In this document: positions 7,302-14,024 of the stretch, one piece after another
Position numbering within the stretch: the first letter of the stretch is position 1
Layout of the letters: each line of letters opens with the position of its first letter
Notes under the pieces: generated by a model
Told to the model about the DNA's origin: nothing
The model's input: the letters and a program-made list of their open reading frames with translations, nothing else
Databases searched by the model: none
Assembly: GCA_019323555.1 (NCBI GenBank)
Contig: JAHWHC010000001.1
Span: 1-17,641, forward strand
DNA: 17,641 nt
Direction of reading: 5' to 3'
Source: Candidatus Woesearchaeota archaeon
GTDB lineage: Archaea; Nanobdellota; Nanobdellia; Woesearchaeales; ARS49
Program-made: the position numbers and the translations under genes

Positions 7302-8867
7302 ATGGCTGAAGAAAATTATACTCATCCTATAAATCCCGCAGTAAAGATGATGGGCGGGTTCATGTGGCTCGGCTTAGTATTCATAATACATGCAATAGAC
7401 ATGTTTGTCAGGTACCGCGGAGGAACAATAAATTTCTATACGTGGTCTTTATTCTTTGTGATATACGCAATAATCGCTCTTCGATTCCAGAGAAAATGGA
7501 ATGATAAAAAAATAATATTTGTCTGCTATTTCCTCAGTGCATTCTTATTTCCATATCTATACCCGCGAGTTCTGCCATACTTAGGCGGATCATTGGGCGC
7601 AATGATTGTTGCATTTAATCCTGTCTGGGTAATCTATCTGCTGATGGTCCACTCAGACTATTATCCAAGACTAAGCTTTGCATACATGGTATTTTGGATT
7701 GCCTTGCTTACTTTTTCATTCATGCCGCAGGTGCAGATGTATGCACAAGAACAAGGATATGGAACAGCCTTATACTCTCCTGCAATAGCAGTGAGATACA
7801 TGGCAAGCTCGATTGTAAAAGCATGGGATGCCTTATGGGGCGGCATTGAAGCAATTCAAACGGAGGTGGTGAAAGAGACTCAGAGAACGGCGAAAGTAAT
7901 ATCTGGAGACTACTACACTGGCGAGGTGGACGACAGTGCGCAAAAATTATTAGGGGTATTTCTGCAGCCACTAAAATCAGCACAACCCACTTTCTACACA
8001 GACCAGCCTGCAACAGTGTACACCACACTGCGCGCAGAGACAATAGCAGAGCCTTTAACAATCCAATTGACCTGCACAGCAGACAAAACACAGGCAAGCA
8101 GGATAATACCTAGAGCAGAATTTAAAGTAGACACAAGCGAGGAACAATCAATAGACTGTGTTTTTGACAAAAACACACTTCAAGCAAAAAATTACAACTT
8201 CATGCTAACAGCAGACTTTGGCCATACAACAAGAGCATACCAGCTGGTCTACACAATGGACAAAGAAAAATTAAGAGAGGCAAAGAGAGACTTTGCACAA
8301 GGACTTCCAGGAGCAAAAGACCCCTTAGAGGGCTTCCCAGACAGAAACCCCACAACAAAGTACACGCCAGGACCAATAATGGTAGGAATCGGCGGGGACA
8401 TTGGAGAGGGAAAACAACCATACGGGGTACCAGATCCTGCAGCAGGAGATAACAGAGGGCCAACAATAGGAGTGACAGTAGACAATATCTGGACAGGCAC
8501 ACTAAAACAGATTGATTACATCATACTAATCACACCAAAAGGCATAGAGGTAGAGGATGTAAATGGAATACCTGCAGATGAAATAACAGAATGCGCACTT
8601 ATGCCGACACCAGAAGACGTGGCAAGATGCGATGACACAGTAGACAACATGTATTATGTGCCTCAAGCAGAAATAAACAGAGTAAATGCAGAAGGAAAAG
8701 ACATAATCGCGTATACTTTCAGGGCGCACACAAAAATAACAGATTACGACAAGCTTGTTGGCGCAGAACCTTTACAGAAAAACTTCAAAGTTACAACAAG
8801 ATACAAGTACAGCTACACAACAAAACGCGCAATAACAGTAGCAAAACCTAAACAACCAACAACATGA
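7302..8867 (+). CDS. Five-TM membrane protein with two-domain ectodomain
   Basis: Unknown family, 521 aa. There are five hydrophobic segments at about 17-36, 45-60, 70-88, 96-116 and 124-142. The basic loop RFQRKWNDKK after TM2 is predicted cytoplasmic, so the N-terminus is inside and residues from about 143 to 521 are outside. The ectodomain appears to contain two beta-sandwich units. The first ends ADFGHTTRAYQLVYT (304-318) and the second ends YKYSYTTKRAITV (501-513). Both match the Y-x-Y-x7-I-x-V strand found in the three lipoproteins downstream, the first in degenerate form. Cysteines 258/286 and 431/443 may form disulfides. A Gly/Pro-rich linker (335-390) separates the units. It follows the first gene by one base and overlaps the next by four (ATGA), so translation is coupled. 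It may be the membrane anchor of a lipoprotein complex (inference). Confidence 0.82.
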   Translation: MAEENYTHPINPAVKMMGGFMWLGLVFIIHAIDMFVRYRGGTINFYTWSLFFVIYAIIALRFQRKWNDKKIIFVCYFLSAFLFPYLYPRVLPYLGGSLGAMIVAFNPVWVIYLLMVHSDYYPRLSFAYMVFWIALLTFSFMPQVQMYAQEQGYGTALYSPAIAVRYMASSIVKAWDALWGGIEAIQTEVVKETQRTAKVISGDYYTGEVDDSAQKLLGVFLQPLKSAQPTFYTDQPATVYTTLRAETIAEPLTIQLTCTADKTQASRIIPRAEFKVDTSEEQSIDCVFDKNTLQAKNYNFMLTADFGHTTRAYQLVYTMDKEKLREAKRDFAQGLPGAKDPLEGFPDRNPTTKYTPGPIMVGIGGDIGEGKQPYGVPDPAAGDNRGPTIGVTVDNIWTGTLKQIDYIILITPKGIEVEDVNGIPADEITECALMPTPEDVARCDDTVDNMYYVPQAEINRVNAEGKDIIAYTFRAHTKITDYDKLVGAEPLQKNFKVTTRYKYSYTTKRAITVAKPKQPTT

Positions 8868-9781
8868 AGAAAATAATCTTTTGTCTTATACTTGCACTAT
8901 TCTTAACTAGCTGCGGAATTGTTTCACAAAAAAAAGAACAGATAAAAATTCCAGGGGTTCATGAAGGAACAAAAGGAGTTATTCTAAGCTTCTTGTCAAA
9001 TGCACCACCTTCAGAAATCTATGAAAACAAGCCTTTTGAGATAATGGTAGATGTACAGAACAAAGGAGCAGCAGACATCAAGAACGGCATGCTTGTGATA
9101 AATGTAGAGGAACAACAGGTGGATCTAGAGAGTGCAAATGACGCAAGATTTGACCTGGACGGAAAATCCGTATTCAATCCAGAAGGAAGCAAGGAAATAA
9201 AAGAATTCAGGGCAAAATCCAAATTTTTAATCACAGGGATAGAGGCATATGACACTGCAATAACTGCAACAGCATGCTACCCCTATAAAACAGAGGCTAC
9301 TGCGCTTGTCTGCATTGACACAGATCTCGCAGGAAGAGTAAAAACAAAACCCTGCAAGACACAAAAAATAACGCTGTCAGGAGGGCAGGGCGCCCCAATT
9401 GCAATCTCTTCTGTTGAACCAAAAATGATGCTGCATGATGATGTTGAGAAAGTGCAGCCAGAGTTTATAATAAAAATACAGAATTCCGGGACAGGACAGG
9501 TTCTTGTGAGAGAAAAAGTGTATGAGGCGTGTACAGGAAAACCACTAGGGCCAGAAGCTTGGAACAGAATGCAGGTAAGAGCTAAATTATCTGACATCCC
9601 TCTGGTCTGCAAGCCTGAAATAGTGCGGCTGGCTGAAGACACGACAGTAGTCTGCACACTTGAGGAAGGAATAAGCAAGACACAAGGAACATACACTGCG
9701 CCACTGTCTATTGAGGCAGACTACGGCTACCTGGACAGAGCAGTGAAAAAAATAAACATCAAAAAAATCCTATCAAAATAA
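8864..9781 (+). CDS. Lipoprotein 1 of three paralogues, two Ig-like domains
   Basis: A 305-aa secreted protein. A signal peptide (KK, hydrophobic core 4-13) ends in the lipobox LTSC, with Cys17 as the lipid-bearing residue. The mature part has a short linker, a conserved GTKG...NAPP...KPF segment (35-58) and two CARDB/Ig-like units, the first about 55-152 and the second 175-300. Each begins with F-x-I-x(3)-x-N-x-G (VDVQNKGAA; IIKIQNSGTG) and ends with Y-x-Y-x7-[IV]-x-I (YPYKTEATALVCI; YGYLDRAVKKINI). Six cysteines (138, 150, 164, 223, 249, 264) align with those of the two next genes. The start overlaps the previous stop by ATGA. It has no recognised enzymatic motif; a binding or structural role on the cell surface is likely (inference). 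Confidence 0.82.
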   Translation: MKKIIFCLILALFLTSCGIVSQKKEQIKIPGVHEGTKGVILSFLSNAPPSEIYENKPFEIMVDVQNKGAADIKNGMLVINVEEQQVDLESANDARFDLDGKSVFNPEGSKEIKEFRAKSKFLITGIEAYDTAITATACYPYKTEATALVCIDTDLAGRVKTKPCKTQKITLSGGQGAPIAISSVEPKMMLHDDVEKVQPEFIIKIQNSGTGQVLVREKVYEACTGKPLGPEAWNRMQVRAKLSDIPLVCKPEIVRLAEDTTVVCTLEEGISKTQGTYTAPLSIEADYGYLDRAVKKINIKKILSK

Positions 9782-9783
9782 GA

Positions 9784-9795
9784 AAATATTAAAAA
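9784..9795 (+). promoter_or_regulatory. Possible internal TATA box before lipoprotein 2
   Basis: AATATTAAAAAG lies about 30 nt before the ATG at 9820, and there is no SD. This would suit a leaderless internal transcript, but the 38-base gap is simply AT-rich and the call is weak. Confidence 0.3.
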
Positions 9796-9819
9796 GAGAC
9801 AAATAATAAACAATAGAAA

Positions 9820-10752
9820 ATGAAGAAAGTTATTTTACTCTTGATGATTCTCGCAATTTTCCTTAGTTCCTGTGCCATGCAACAAACAAACAAGGAACAG
9901 ATAACAACAACGTACAGAGTAGGAACACAAGGAATAGATATGAGATTCCTGCCAAACCTGCCTCCAAACAGGCTGTTTGACACAGAACCATTCAATGCAG
10001 TTATAGAGGTAGAGAACAGAGGGGCATATCCTCTTGGCGGACCAGGAGACAAAATATACCTATCTGGATTTGATTCCAGCATCTTAACAGGAATATTAGA
10101 GTGGGGCGAAGACATCCCTCAAATAGAAGGAAGAACACAATTTGTGACACAGGGCGGGATAGATGTGGTATCTTTCAAAGGAAGCATAGCACCACTAAGA
10201 CCAAGAAACATAGACAAATACCCGGTAAGACTGCTTGCAACAGCATGTTATGAATATGAAACAATAGCAACAGCGCCAATCTGCATTGATCCAGATCCAT
10301 ACGCGCCAACAACAAGACAAAAAATATGCACGCCAACACCAGTATCACTAGGCGGAGGACAGGGCGGACCAATGGCAGTATCACAGATAGAGATAGACCC
10401 AAGCCCTGGAAGAACAAGATTCAAGATACATGTACAGAATGTGGGGGGCGGAGAGGTATTCAGATCTGGCGCAGATTACCTGCAAAAATGCAGTCCACAC
10501 ACAGCACCATTAGCATTTGATGAAATAGACTATGTTGAGCTAAGAGACGTGGCAATAGGAGGAGTATCTATAAAGCCGACCTGCAAGCCACTAGACAGAA
10601 ACCATATCAGACTAACAAATGGAAGAGGGACAGTATTCTGCGAGATGATGACAAGAGGACAGGATGCATACTCAACACCAATAGTTGTCACACTAGATTA
10701 CGGCTACAGAAGCAGCGTATTCAAAGACCTCGAGATAGTGTCTGTTTATTAA
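9820..10752 (+). CDS. Lipoprotein 2 of three paralogues, two Ig-like domains
   Basis: 310 aa, homologous along its length to the genes on either side. The signal peptide ends in LSSC with lipid Cys18. GTQG...NLPP...EPF (35-58) matches lipoprotein 1 closely. The first unit ends TACYEYETIATAPICI and the second LDYGYRSSVFKDLEI, both with the Y-x-Y-x7-hydrophobic-x-I spacing. The central GGGQGGPMAVSQIEI and FKIHVQNVGGGEV align with SGGQGAPIAISSVEP and FIIKIQNSGTGQV of lipoprotein 1. Cysteines 143, 155, 170, 224, 255 and 274 match the conserved set; the first pair keeps the exact C-x11-C spacing. It lies 38 bases after the previous gene without a SD. Its closer similarity to lipoprotein 1 than to 3 suggests the more recent duplication is between these two. 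Confidence 0.82.
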   Translation: MKKVILLLMILAIFLSSCAMQQTNKEQITTTYRVGTQGIDMRFLPNLPPNRLFDTEPFNAVIEVENRGAYPLGGPGDKIYLSGFDSSILTGILEWGEDIPQIEGRTQFVTQGGIDVVSFKGSIAPLRPRNIDKYPVRLLATACYEYETIATAPICIDPDPYAPTTRQKICTPTPVSLGGGQGGPMAVSQIEIDPSPGRTRFKIHVQNVGGGEVFRSGADYLQKCSPHTAPLAFDEIDYVELRDVAIGGVSIKPTCKPLDRNHIRLTNGRGTVFCEMMTRGQDAYSTPIVVTLDYGYRSSVFKDLEIVSVY

Positions 10753-10761
10753 ATAGAATAC

Positions 10762-10776
10762 GAAAAATTTATATAA
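10762..10776 (+). promoter_or_regulatory. BRE/TATA promoter of lipoprotein 3
   Basis: GAAAAA followed by TTTATATAA (10768-10776) is one of the best promoters in the window. A start near 10798 gives a leader of about 22 nt carrying AGAGG (10807-10811), eight bases before the ATG. Lipoprotein 3 can therefore be made independently of the upstream cluster genes. Confidence 0.6.
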
Positions 10777-10819
10777 TCGCTAATCAGACGATTTCTATAT
10801 CACTCAAGAGGATGATAAA

Positions 10820-11764
10820 ATGAAAAAAAGCATATTTGCAATGATAGCAATACTAGTTTTCTTAATGGGCTGCACTGGTGGAGGAGAACAGATAGAAATA
10901 ACATCCCCCTTTATCGGAGGAACAACAGGAGTTGTCGCAGACTTCGTAGACCTGCGGACACAGATATTTGACGGCGGCAGAGACCCTTTTGACATTGTAA
11001 TAAAACTAGAAAATATGGGCGAGACAGAGGTAGCAAAAGAGAGTGTAAAAGTAAAACTCTCTGGAATAAACCCTGCAGAATTCAACAAACTAGAGGAAGA
11101 GCTTACTGCAAGCCCAAATGACGACCTAACTGCAAAAATGAAAGACGTTGCAGGAAATATCATCCCAGGAGCGCCTGTTTTCATAGAATTCAAAGAACTA
11201 AACCACGTGTCCCCAATAACAGGGGGGCAGATAGACCTTCCATTAAGAGCAGACGTTTGCTATCTATACAGCACAAAAGCAGTGAGCAAAATCTGTGTTA
11301 GAGAGAACATACTAAATCCTGCAGCAGAAGGCATATGCGAGATAACAGGATCAAAACCCTTATTTAACTCAGGAGCGCCAATACAATTCGCAGACTTTAA
11401 AGAGAGCGCCCGGTCAAGAGACAAGGTAGGATTCAGCTTTGAGATAAGAAACGCAGGAACAGGAGACATCTACGGAAAAAACACCTTATGTTCTAAAGAT
11501 GAAAGAAAGAACAAAGACGCTGTATTCTTAAGAGTGGACAGCAACCTGCCAGGACTAAGCTGCACAGGGCTAGAATCAAAAGGAAGAACAGCAGAAGGAT
11601 ATGTGACATTATTCGGCGGAACAAAAATAGTAACCTGCACACAGACCGTAGCAACAAGAACAGACTATGAACAACTAGTCACTTTAGAAGCAGAATATGA
11701 TTATGAAGAATTCAAGCAGACAACAATAAAAGTAAAAAGCTCTGGAGAAGGACCTTCAGAGTAG
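10820..11764 (+). CDS. Lipoprotein 3 of three paralogues, two Ig-like domains
   Basis: 314 aa, the most diverged of the three. The signal peptide ends in LMGC with Cys18, followed by TGGGEQ, a Gly-rich linker. GTTG (34-37) and DPFDIVIKLENMGETEV (55-71) match the first strand of the family. The first unit ends DVCYLYSTKAVSKICV and the second AEYDYEEFKQTTIKV. Cysteines 147, 159, 173, 224, 248 and 273 align with those of the other two; no further cysteine is present apart from the lipobox. Compared with lipoproteins 1 and 2 it has a longer segment around 85-130 (FNKLEEELTASPNDDLTAK) and lacks the PP of the NAPP/NLPP motif. It has its own promoter and SD, and is convergent with rfcS with ten bases between the stops. 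Confidence 0.82.
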   Translation: MKKSIFAMIAILVFLMGCTGGGEQIEITSPFIGGTTGVVADFVDLRTQIFDGGRDPFDIVIKLENMGETEVAKESVKVKLSGINPAEFNKLEEELTASPNDDLTAKMKDVAGNIIPGAPVFIEFKELNHVSPITGGQIDLPLRADVCYLYSTKAVSKICVRENILNPAAEGICEITGSKPLFNSGAPIQFADFKESARSRDKVGFSFEIRNAGTGDIYGKNTLCSKDERKNKDAVFLRVDSNLPGLSCTGLESKGRTAEGYVTLFGGTKIVTCTQTVATRTDYEQLVTLEAEYDYEEFKQTTIKVKSSGEGPSE

Positions 11765-11780
11765 AATTTATTTTTTAATT
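11765..11780. terminator. T-rich gap between convergent genes
   Basis: The stops of lipoprotein 3 and rfcS are ten bases apart. The plus strand there reads AATTTATTTTTTAATT, with a run of six T. Archaeal termination commonly uses T-runs without a hairpin, so this probably ends the surface-protein transcript. The opposite strand has only a short A/T mix. Confidence 0.4.
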
Positions 11781-12734
11781 CTTAACAGCACAAATCTGAG
11801 CTAATAATGCTTCTAATTGCAGGTATTCATCAGAACCTTCAACCAACCTAAATTCTATCTCGCCACACTTGTCAATCAAGAAGACCTTTTGCCTGGAATC
11901 AATATCCAAGTCCCAAATCTCTTTCTGAATCTGCTTAATGACATCTAATCCTGACAAGCCATAACGAAGCATTATGTCCAGCAGTTGTTTTCTTGCAACA
12001 AGAAAATCGCCTTTAATTGCAATACTTAACAAATCTTTAATCTCCTGAGGCTGAGCAGTAGATGCCATAGAGTAAACAACTTCCTGTGTTATATTGTCTG
12101 TGACAGATGCACAGCTCTGCAAAACATTCTCCAGCTTTCTGCAGTCACCTCCAGAAACCTCAATCAAAGCAAGCTTTGCATCCTCCTCAAGCTTTAAACT
12201 CTCTTTCTGCTCAATAAAATTAACAATCTCAATCATGTTCTCTTTGGCAAGAGGCCTGAAACGAAACATGGCACACCTAGACTGAATAGGATCAATAATC
12301 TTTGAAGAATAGTTGCAGGCAAGAACAAATCTGCAGGTAGCTGCATAATTTTCCATAGTCCTCCTTAAAGCCTGCTGCGCGTCTCTTGTCAAAGCATCAC
12401 ATTCATCAAGAAAAATAATCTTGAAAGGGACATCTCCGATAGCCTTGGTCCTTGCAAAATCCTTGACCTTGACCCGAACAACATCAATGCCTCTTTCATC
12501 AGAAGCATTAAGCTCAAGAAAATTCTGTCTCCATTCAGAACCAAACATCTGCTTGGCAGTAACCAGGGCAAGAGTGCTCTTGCCAATGCCTGCAGGACCT
12601 GCAAACAACAGATGAGGCAGGTTCTTCTGCTCAACAAAAGCCTTTACCTTAGAGACAATCTCCTGCTGGCCTTTAATCTCATCAAAACTAGAAGGACGAT
12701 ATTTCTCAGTCCAGATAACACTCTGATTATTCAA
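11775..12734 (-). CDS. rfcS: Replication factor C small subunit (clamp loader)
   Basis: AAA+ subunit of the complex that loads PCNA onto primed DNA. In order: WTEKYRPSSFDEIKGQ (8-23), Walker A GPAGIGKS (46-53), Walker B IIFLDECD (106-113; D110, E111), a conserved ALRRTME helix, sensor 1 Asn141 in ACNYSSKI, and the trans-acting arginine motif SRC (152-154) in QSRCAMFRF. The C-terminal collar is helical. At 319 aa the length is normal for archaeal RFC-S. An in-frame TAA lies three codons upstream of a TTG, and no ATG or GTG precedes the essential WTEKYRP segment. Translation must therefore start at TTG (12734) or another rare codon. A SD (AGGGGG, 12744-12749) supports the TTG. The large subunit is not in this window. 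Confidence 0.96.
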   Translation of the reverse strand: MNNQSVIWTEKYRPSSFDEIKGQQEIVSKVKAFVEQKNLPHLLFAGPAGIGKSTLALVTAKQMFGSEWRQNFLELNASDERGIDVVRVKVKDFARTKAIGDVPFKIIFLDECDALTRDAQQALRRTMENYAATCRFVLACNYSSKIIDPIQSRCAMFRFRPLAKENMIEIVNFIEQKESLKLEEDAKLALIEVSGGDCRKLENVLQSCASVTDNITQEVVYSMASTAQPQEIKDLLSIAIKGDFLVARKQLLDIMLRYGLSGLDVIKQIQKEIWDLDIDSRQKVFLIDKCGEIEFRLVEGSDEYLQLEALLAQICAVKN

Positions 12735-12743
12735 TATAAATTA

Positions 12744-12749
12744 CCCCCT
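12744..12749 (-). promoter_or_regulatory. Shine-Dalgarno site supporting the TTG start of rfcS
   Basis: The minus strand reads AGGGGGTAAT, close to GGAGGTGAT, nine bases before TTG. The in-frame stop at 12741-12743 excludes any longer protein. Confidence 0.6.
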
Positions 12750-12772
12750 GTAAAAAACACTAGTGCAAACTG

Positions 12773-12780
12773 ATTTAAAT
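12773..12780 (-). promoter_or_regulatory. TATA box of rfcS
   Basis: ATTTAAAT, preceded on the minus strand by a CCAAAAC BRE-like tract. A start near 12750 gives a short leader that just includes the SD. Confidence 0.5.
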
Positions 12781-12796
12781 AGTTTTGGTTTAGTGC

Positions 12797-13060
12797 TTAT
12801 AAAATATCTTCCTCAGAAATAACCATGAAATCTCCCATGGCAATAACTGCAGAAAAAGGGATTAAAAGCTTTCCTTCCTTATCTTTTTCAAGCTCCAGCT
12901 TCTCAGTGTAACCAGTAGGATTCTTGAGTACAAGATTGATCAATTCACCGGATTTGGTCTCAAAAATAACATCTCCCACTTCTCCAAAACGCTTTCCTGC
13001 CTTGCTAACTACTGTTTTACCGACTATTTTTTTTGAGAATTGTTTATCAGCTTCAGCCAT
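12797..13060 (-). CDS. PRC-barrel domain protein
   Basis: An 87-aa protein made of a single PRC-barrel: KIVGKTVVSKAGKRFGEVGDVIFETKSGELINLVLKN is the family's typical first half, and LLIPFSAVIAMGDFMVISEEDIL closes the barrel. Small PRC-barrel proteins are widespread in archaea, where homologues have been tied to cell division or RNA metabolism; which applies here cannot be read from sequence. It has a SD (GAGGGTGA, 13067-13074) and a TATA-like ATTTAAAT at 13113-13120 inside the end of the upstream nuclease gene, so it has its own promoter besides possible read-through. There are 25 bases between the nuclease stop and this ATG. Confidence 0.85.
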   Translation of the reverse strand: MAEADKQFSKKIVGKTVVSKAGKRFGEVGDVIFETKSGELINLVLKNPTGYTEKLELEKDKEGKLLIPFSAVIAMGDFMVISEEDIL

Positions 13061-13066
13061 AGTTTT

Positions 13067-13074
13067 TCACCCTC
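13067..13074 (-). promoter_or_regulatory. Shine-Dalgarno site of the PRC-barrel gene
   Basis: The minus strand reads GAGGGTGA about six bases before the ATG at 13060, a close match to GGAGGTGAT. Confidence 0.65.
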
Positions 13075-13085
13075 AAACTTTCTTT

Positions 13086-13949
13086 TTATGTATTTTGATT
13101 AGGTGCAATTGTATTTAAATGTTTTGCTTTTTCAGTGATTTCATCACTGTAACATATGTTTTTCAGACCACATTTTTCGCATTTATTTTCATTAGTTGCC
13201 TTCTTAGGCAGCTGCCTTGACTTAAGCAAAAAGTTCACACTATTAACCAAATCCTTAACCTGATCCTTTAAAAAAGCATTAATCTCAATACGCCTAGAGA
13301 CATTCTCATCAACATACTTCACATAACCTGCGGGTATTGATATCTTAAAGGTATTTTCCAGCAATAATGCATAGGCAGCAAGCTGAACCTTATGATTTTC
13401 CCAGGCACCCTCCTTAGGGGCCTTGCCAGACTTAATCTCAATAGGAACAACACTATCCGGGTAAACAAGAACCTGATCAACCTTGCCAGATATGCCTATA
13501 TCTTCTGCAGTAATCTTATACTCAGACTTGATCTTAGGCGTCAGACTCTCCCATAATTCAACACCAAAAACATTTTTTTCCTTAATAAAATTAAAGATGG
13601 TTTCTGCCCTAGTCTCTGACTCATGCTTGAAGATTGGCTGAAACTGCTTGAAAGCAGAGATAGGCAAAAGCTTTGCTAACCTTAACTGCTTCCTGCTATT
13701 CAGTATGGCCCTTCTCAATATATCTGAATAAAATGCGTAATATTTATCAAAAATCTGCTCTTTTGTGATGCCTTTCTCAAAAGAAGAAACAAGATTTGCC
13801 TCATACTTATTCATTTCATCAAAAACCTTATGCTTAATCAAGCCTTTAACCAAAAGGGCTTTAGGAATCTCTTCATAACCCATAACCTTCTCAAGAAACA
13901 ACTTTCTAGGGCAAAACAAATAAGCAGTTAATGAAGTTACAGCAAGCAT
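13086..13949 (-). CDS. Stand-alone Cas4/RecB-type Fe-S nuclease
   Basis: A 287-aa PD-(D/E)XK nuclease of the Cas4/Dna2 type. Cys13 lies in LTAYLFCPRKLFLE, and CEKCGLKNIC near the end gives Cys257, Cys260 and Cys266. Together these four make the 4Fe-4S site. The catalytic set is complete: His40 (KGLIKHKVFDE), Asp158 (GKVDQVLV), Glu171-x-Lys173 (PIEIKSGK), and the QxxxY motif Gln189/Tyr193 (VQLAAYALLLE). The family resects DNA ends, usually 5'-3'; in CRISPR loci it trims prespacers. No cas1, cas2 or repeat array is seen here. With rfcS and a PRC-barrel gene downstream, a role in repair or replication fits better (inference). There is no SD; a TATA box 27 nt upstream marks it as leaderless. Confidence 0.88.
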   Translation of the reverse strand: MLAVTSLTAYLFCPRKLFLEKVMGYEEIPKALLVKGLIKHKVFDEMNKYEANLVSSFEKGITKEQIFDKYYAFYSDILRRAILNSRKQLRLAKLLPISAFKQFQPIFKHESETRAETIFNFIKEKNVFGVELWESLTPKIKSEYKITAEDIGISGKVDQVLVYPDSVVPIEIKSGKAPKEGAWENHKVQLAAYALLLENTFKISIPAGYVKYVDENVSRRIEINAFLKDQVKDLVNSVNFLLKSRQLPKKATNENKCEKCGLKNICYSDEITEKAKHLNTIAPNQNT

Positions 13950-13970
13950 AAAACAACATAATACTCGTAA

Positions 13971-13980
13971 GTTTATATAC
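13971..13980 (-). promoter_or_regulatory. TATA box of the Cas4-like gene
   Basis: The minus strand reads GTATATAAAC, centred about 27 nt before the ATG at 13949, so the mRNA should be leaderless. It shares a 75-base gap with the divergent tyrS promoter. Confidence 0.6.
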
Positions 13981-13993
13981 TTTCTCAGAAAAC

Positions 13994-14002
13994 TTTTTAT
14001 AC
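13994..14002 (+). promoter_or_regulatory. TATA box of tyrS
   Basis: TTTTTATAC is centred 27 nt before the ATG at 14025. No SD precedes that ATG, so the transcript is probably leaderless. Confidence 0.55.
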
Positions 14003-14024
14003 TAATACAGAGAAGCGAATAAGT

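Noticed and set aside
7720..8502. Opposite-strand open frames within the five-TM protein gene
   Set aside because: They lack promoters, SDs and protein-like composition and are shadows of the coupled plus-strand gene; the same holds for other overlapping frames across the window.
10776..10793. ATCG...CGAT inverted repeat before lipoprotein 3
   Set aside because: Four-base arms around a nine-base spacer are not significant in this sequence.
13086..13949. CRISPR-Cas locus
   Set aside because: Only a Cas4-like nuclease is present; there are no repeats, cas1 or cas2 anywhere in the window.
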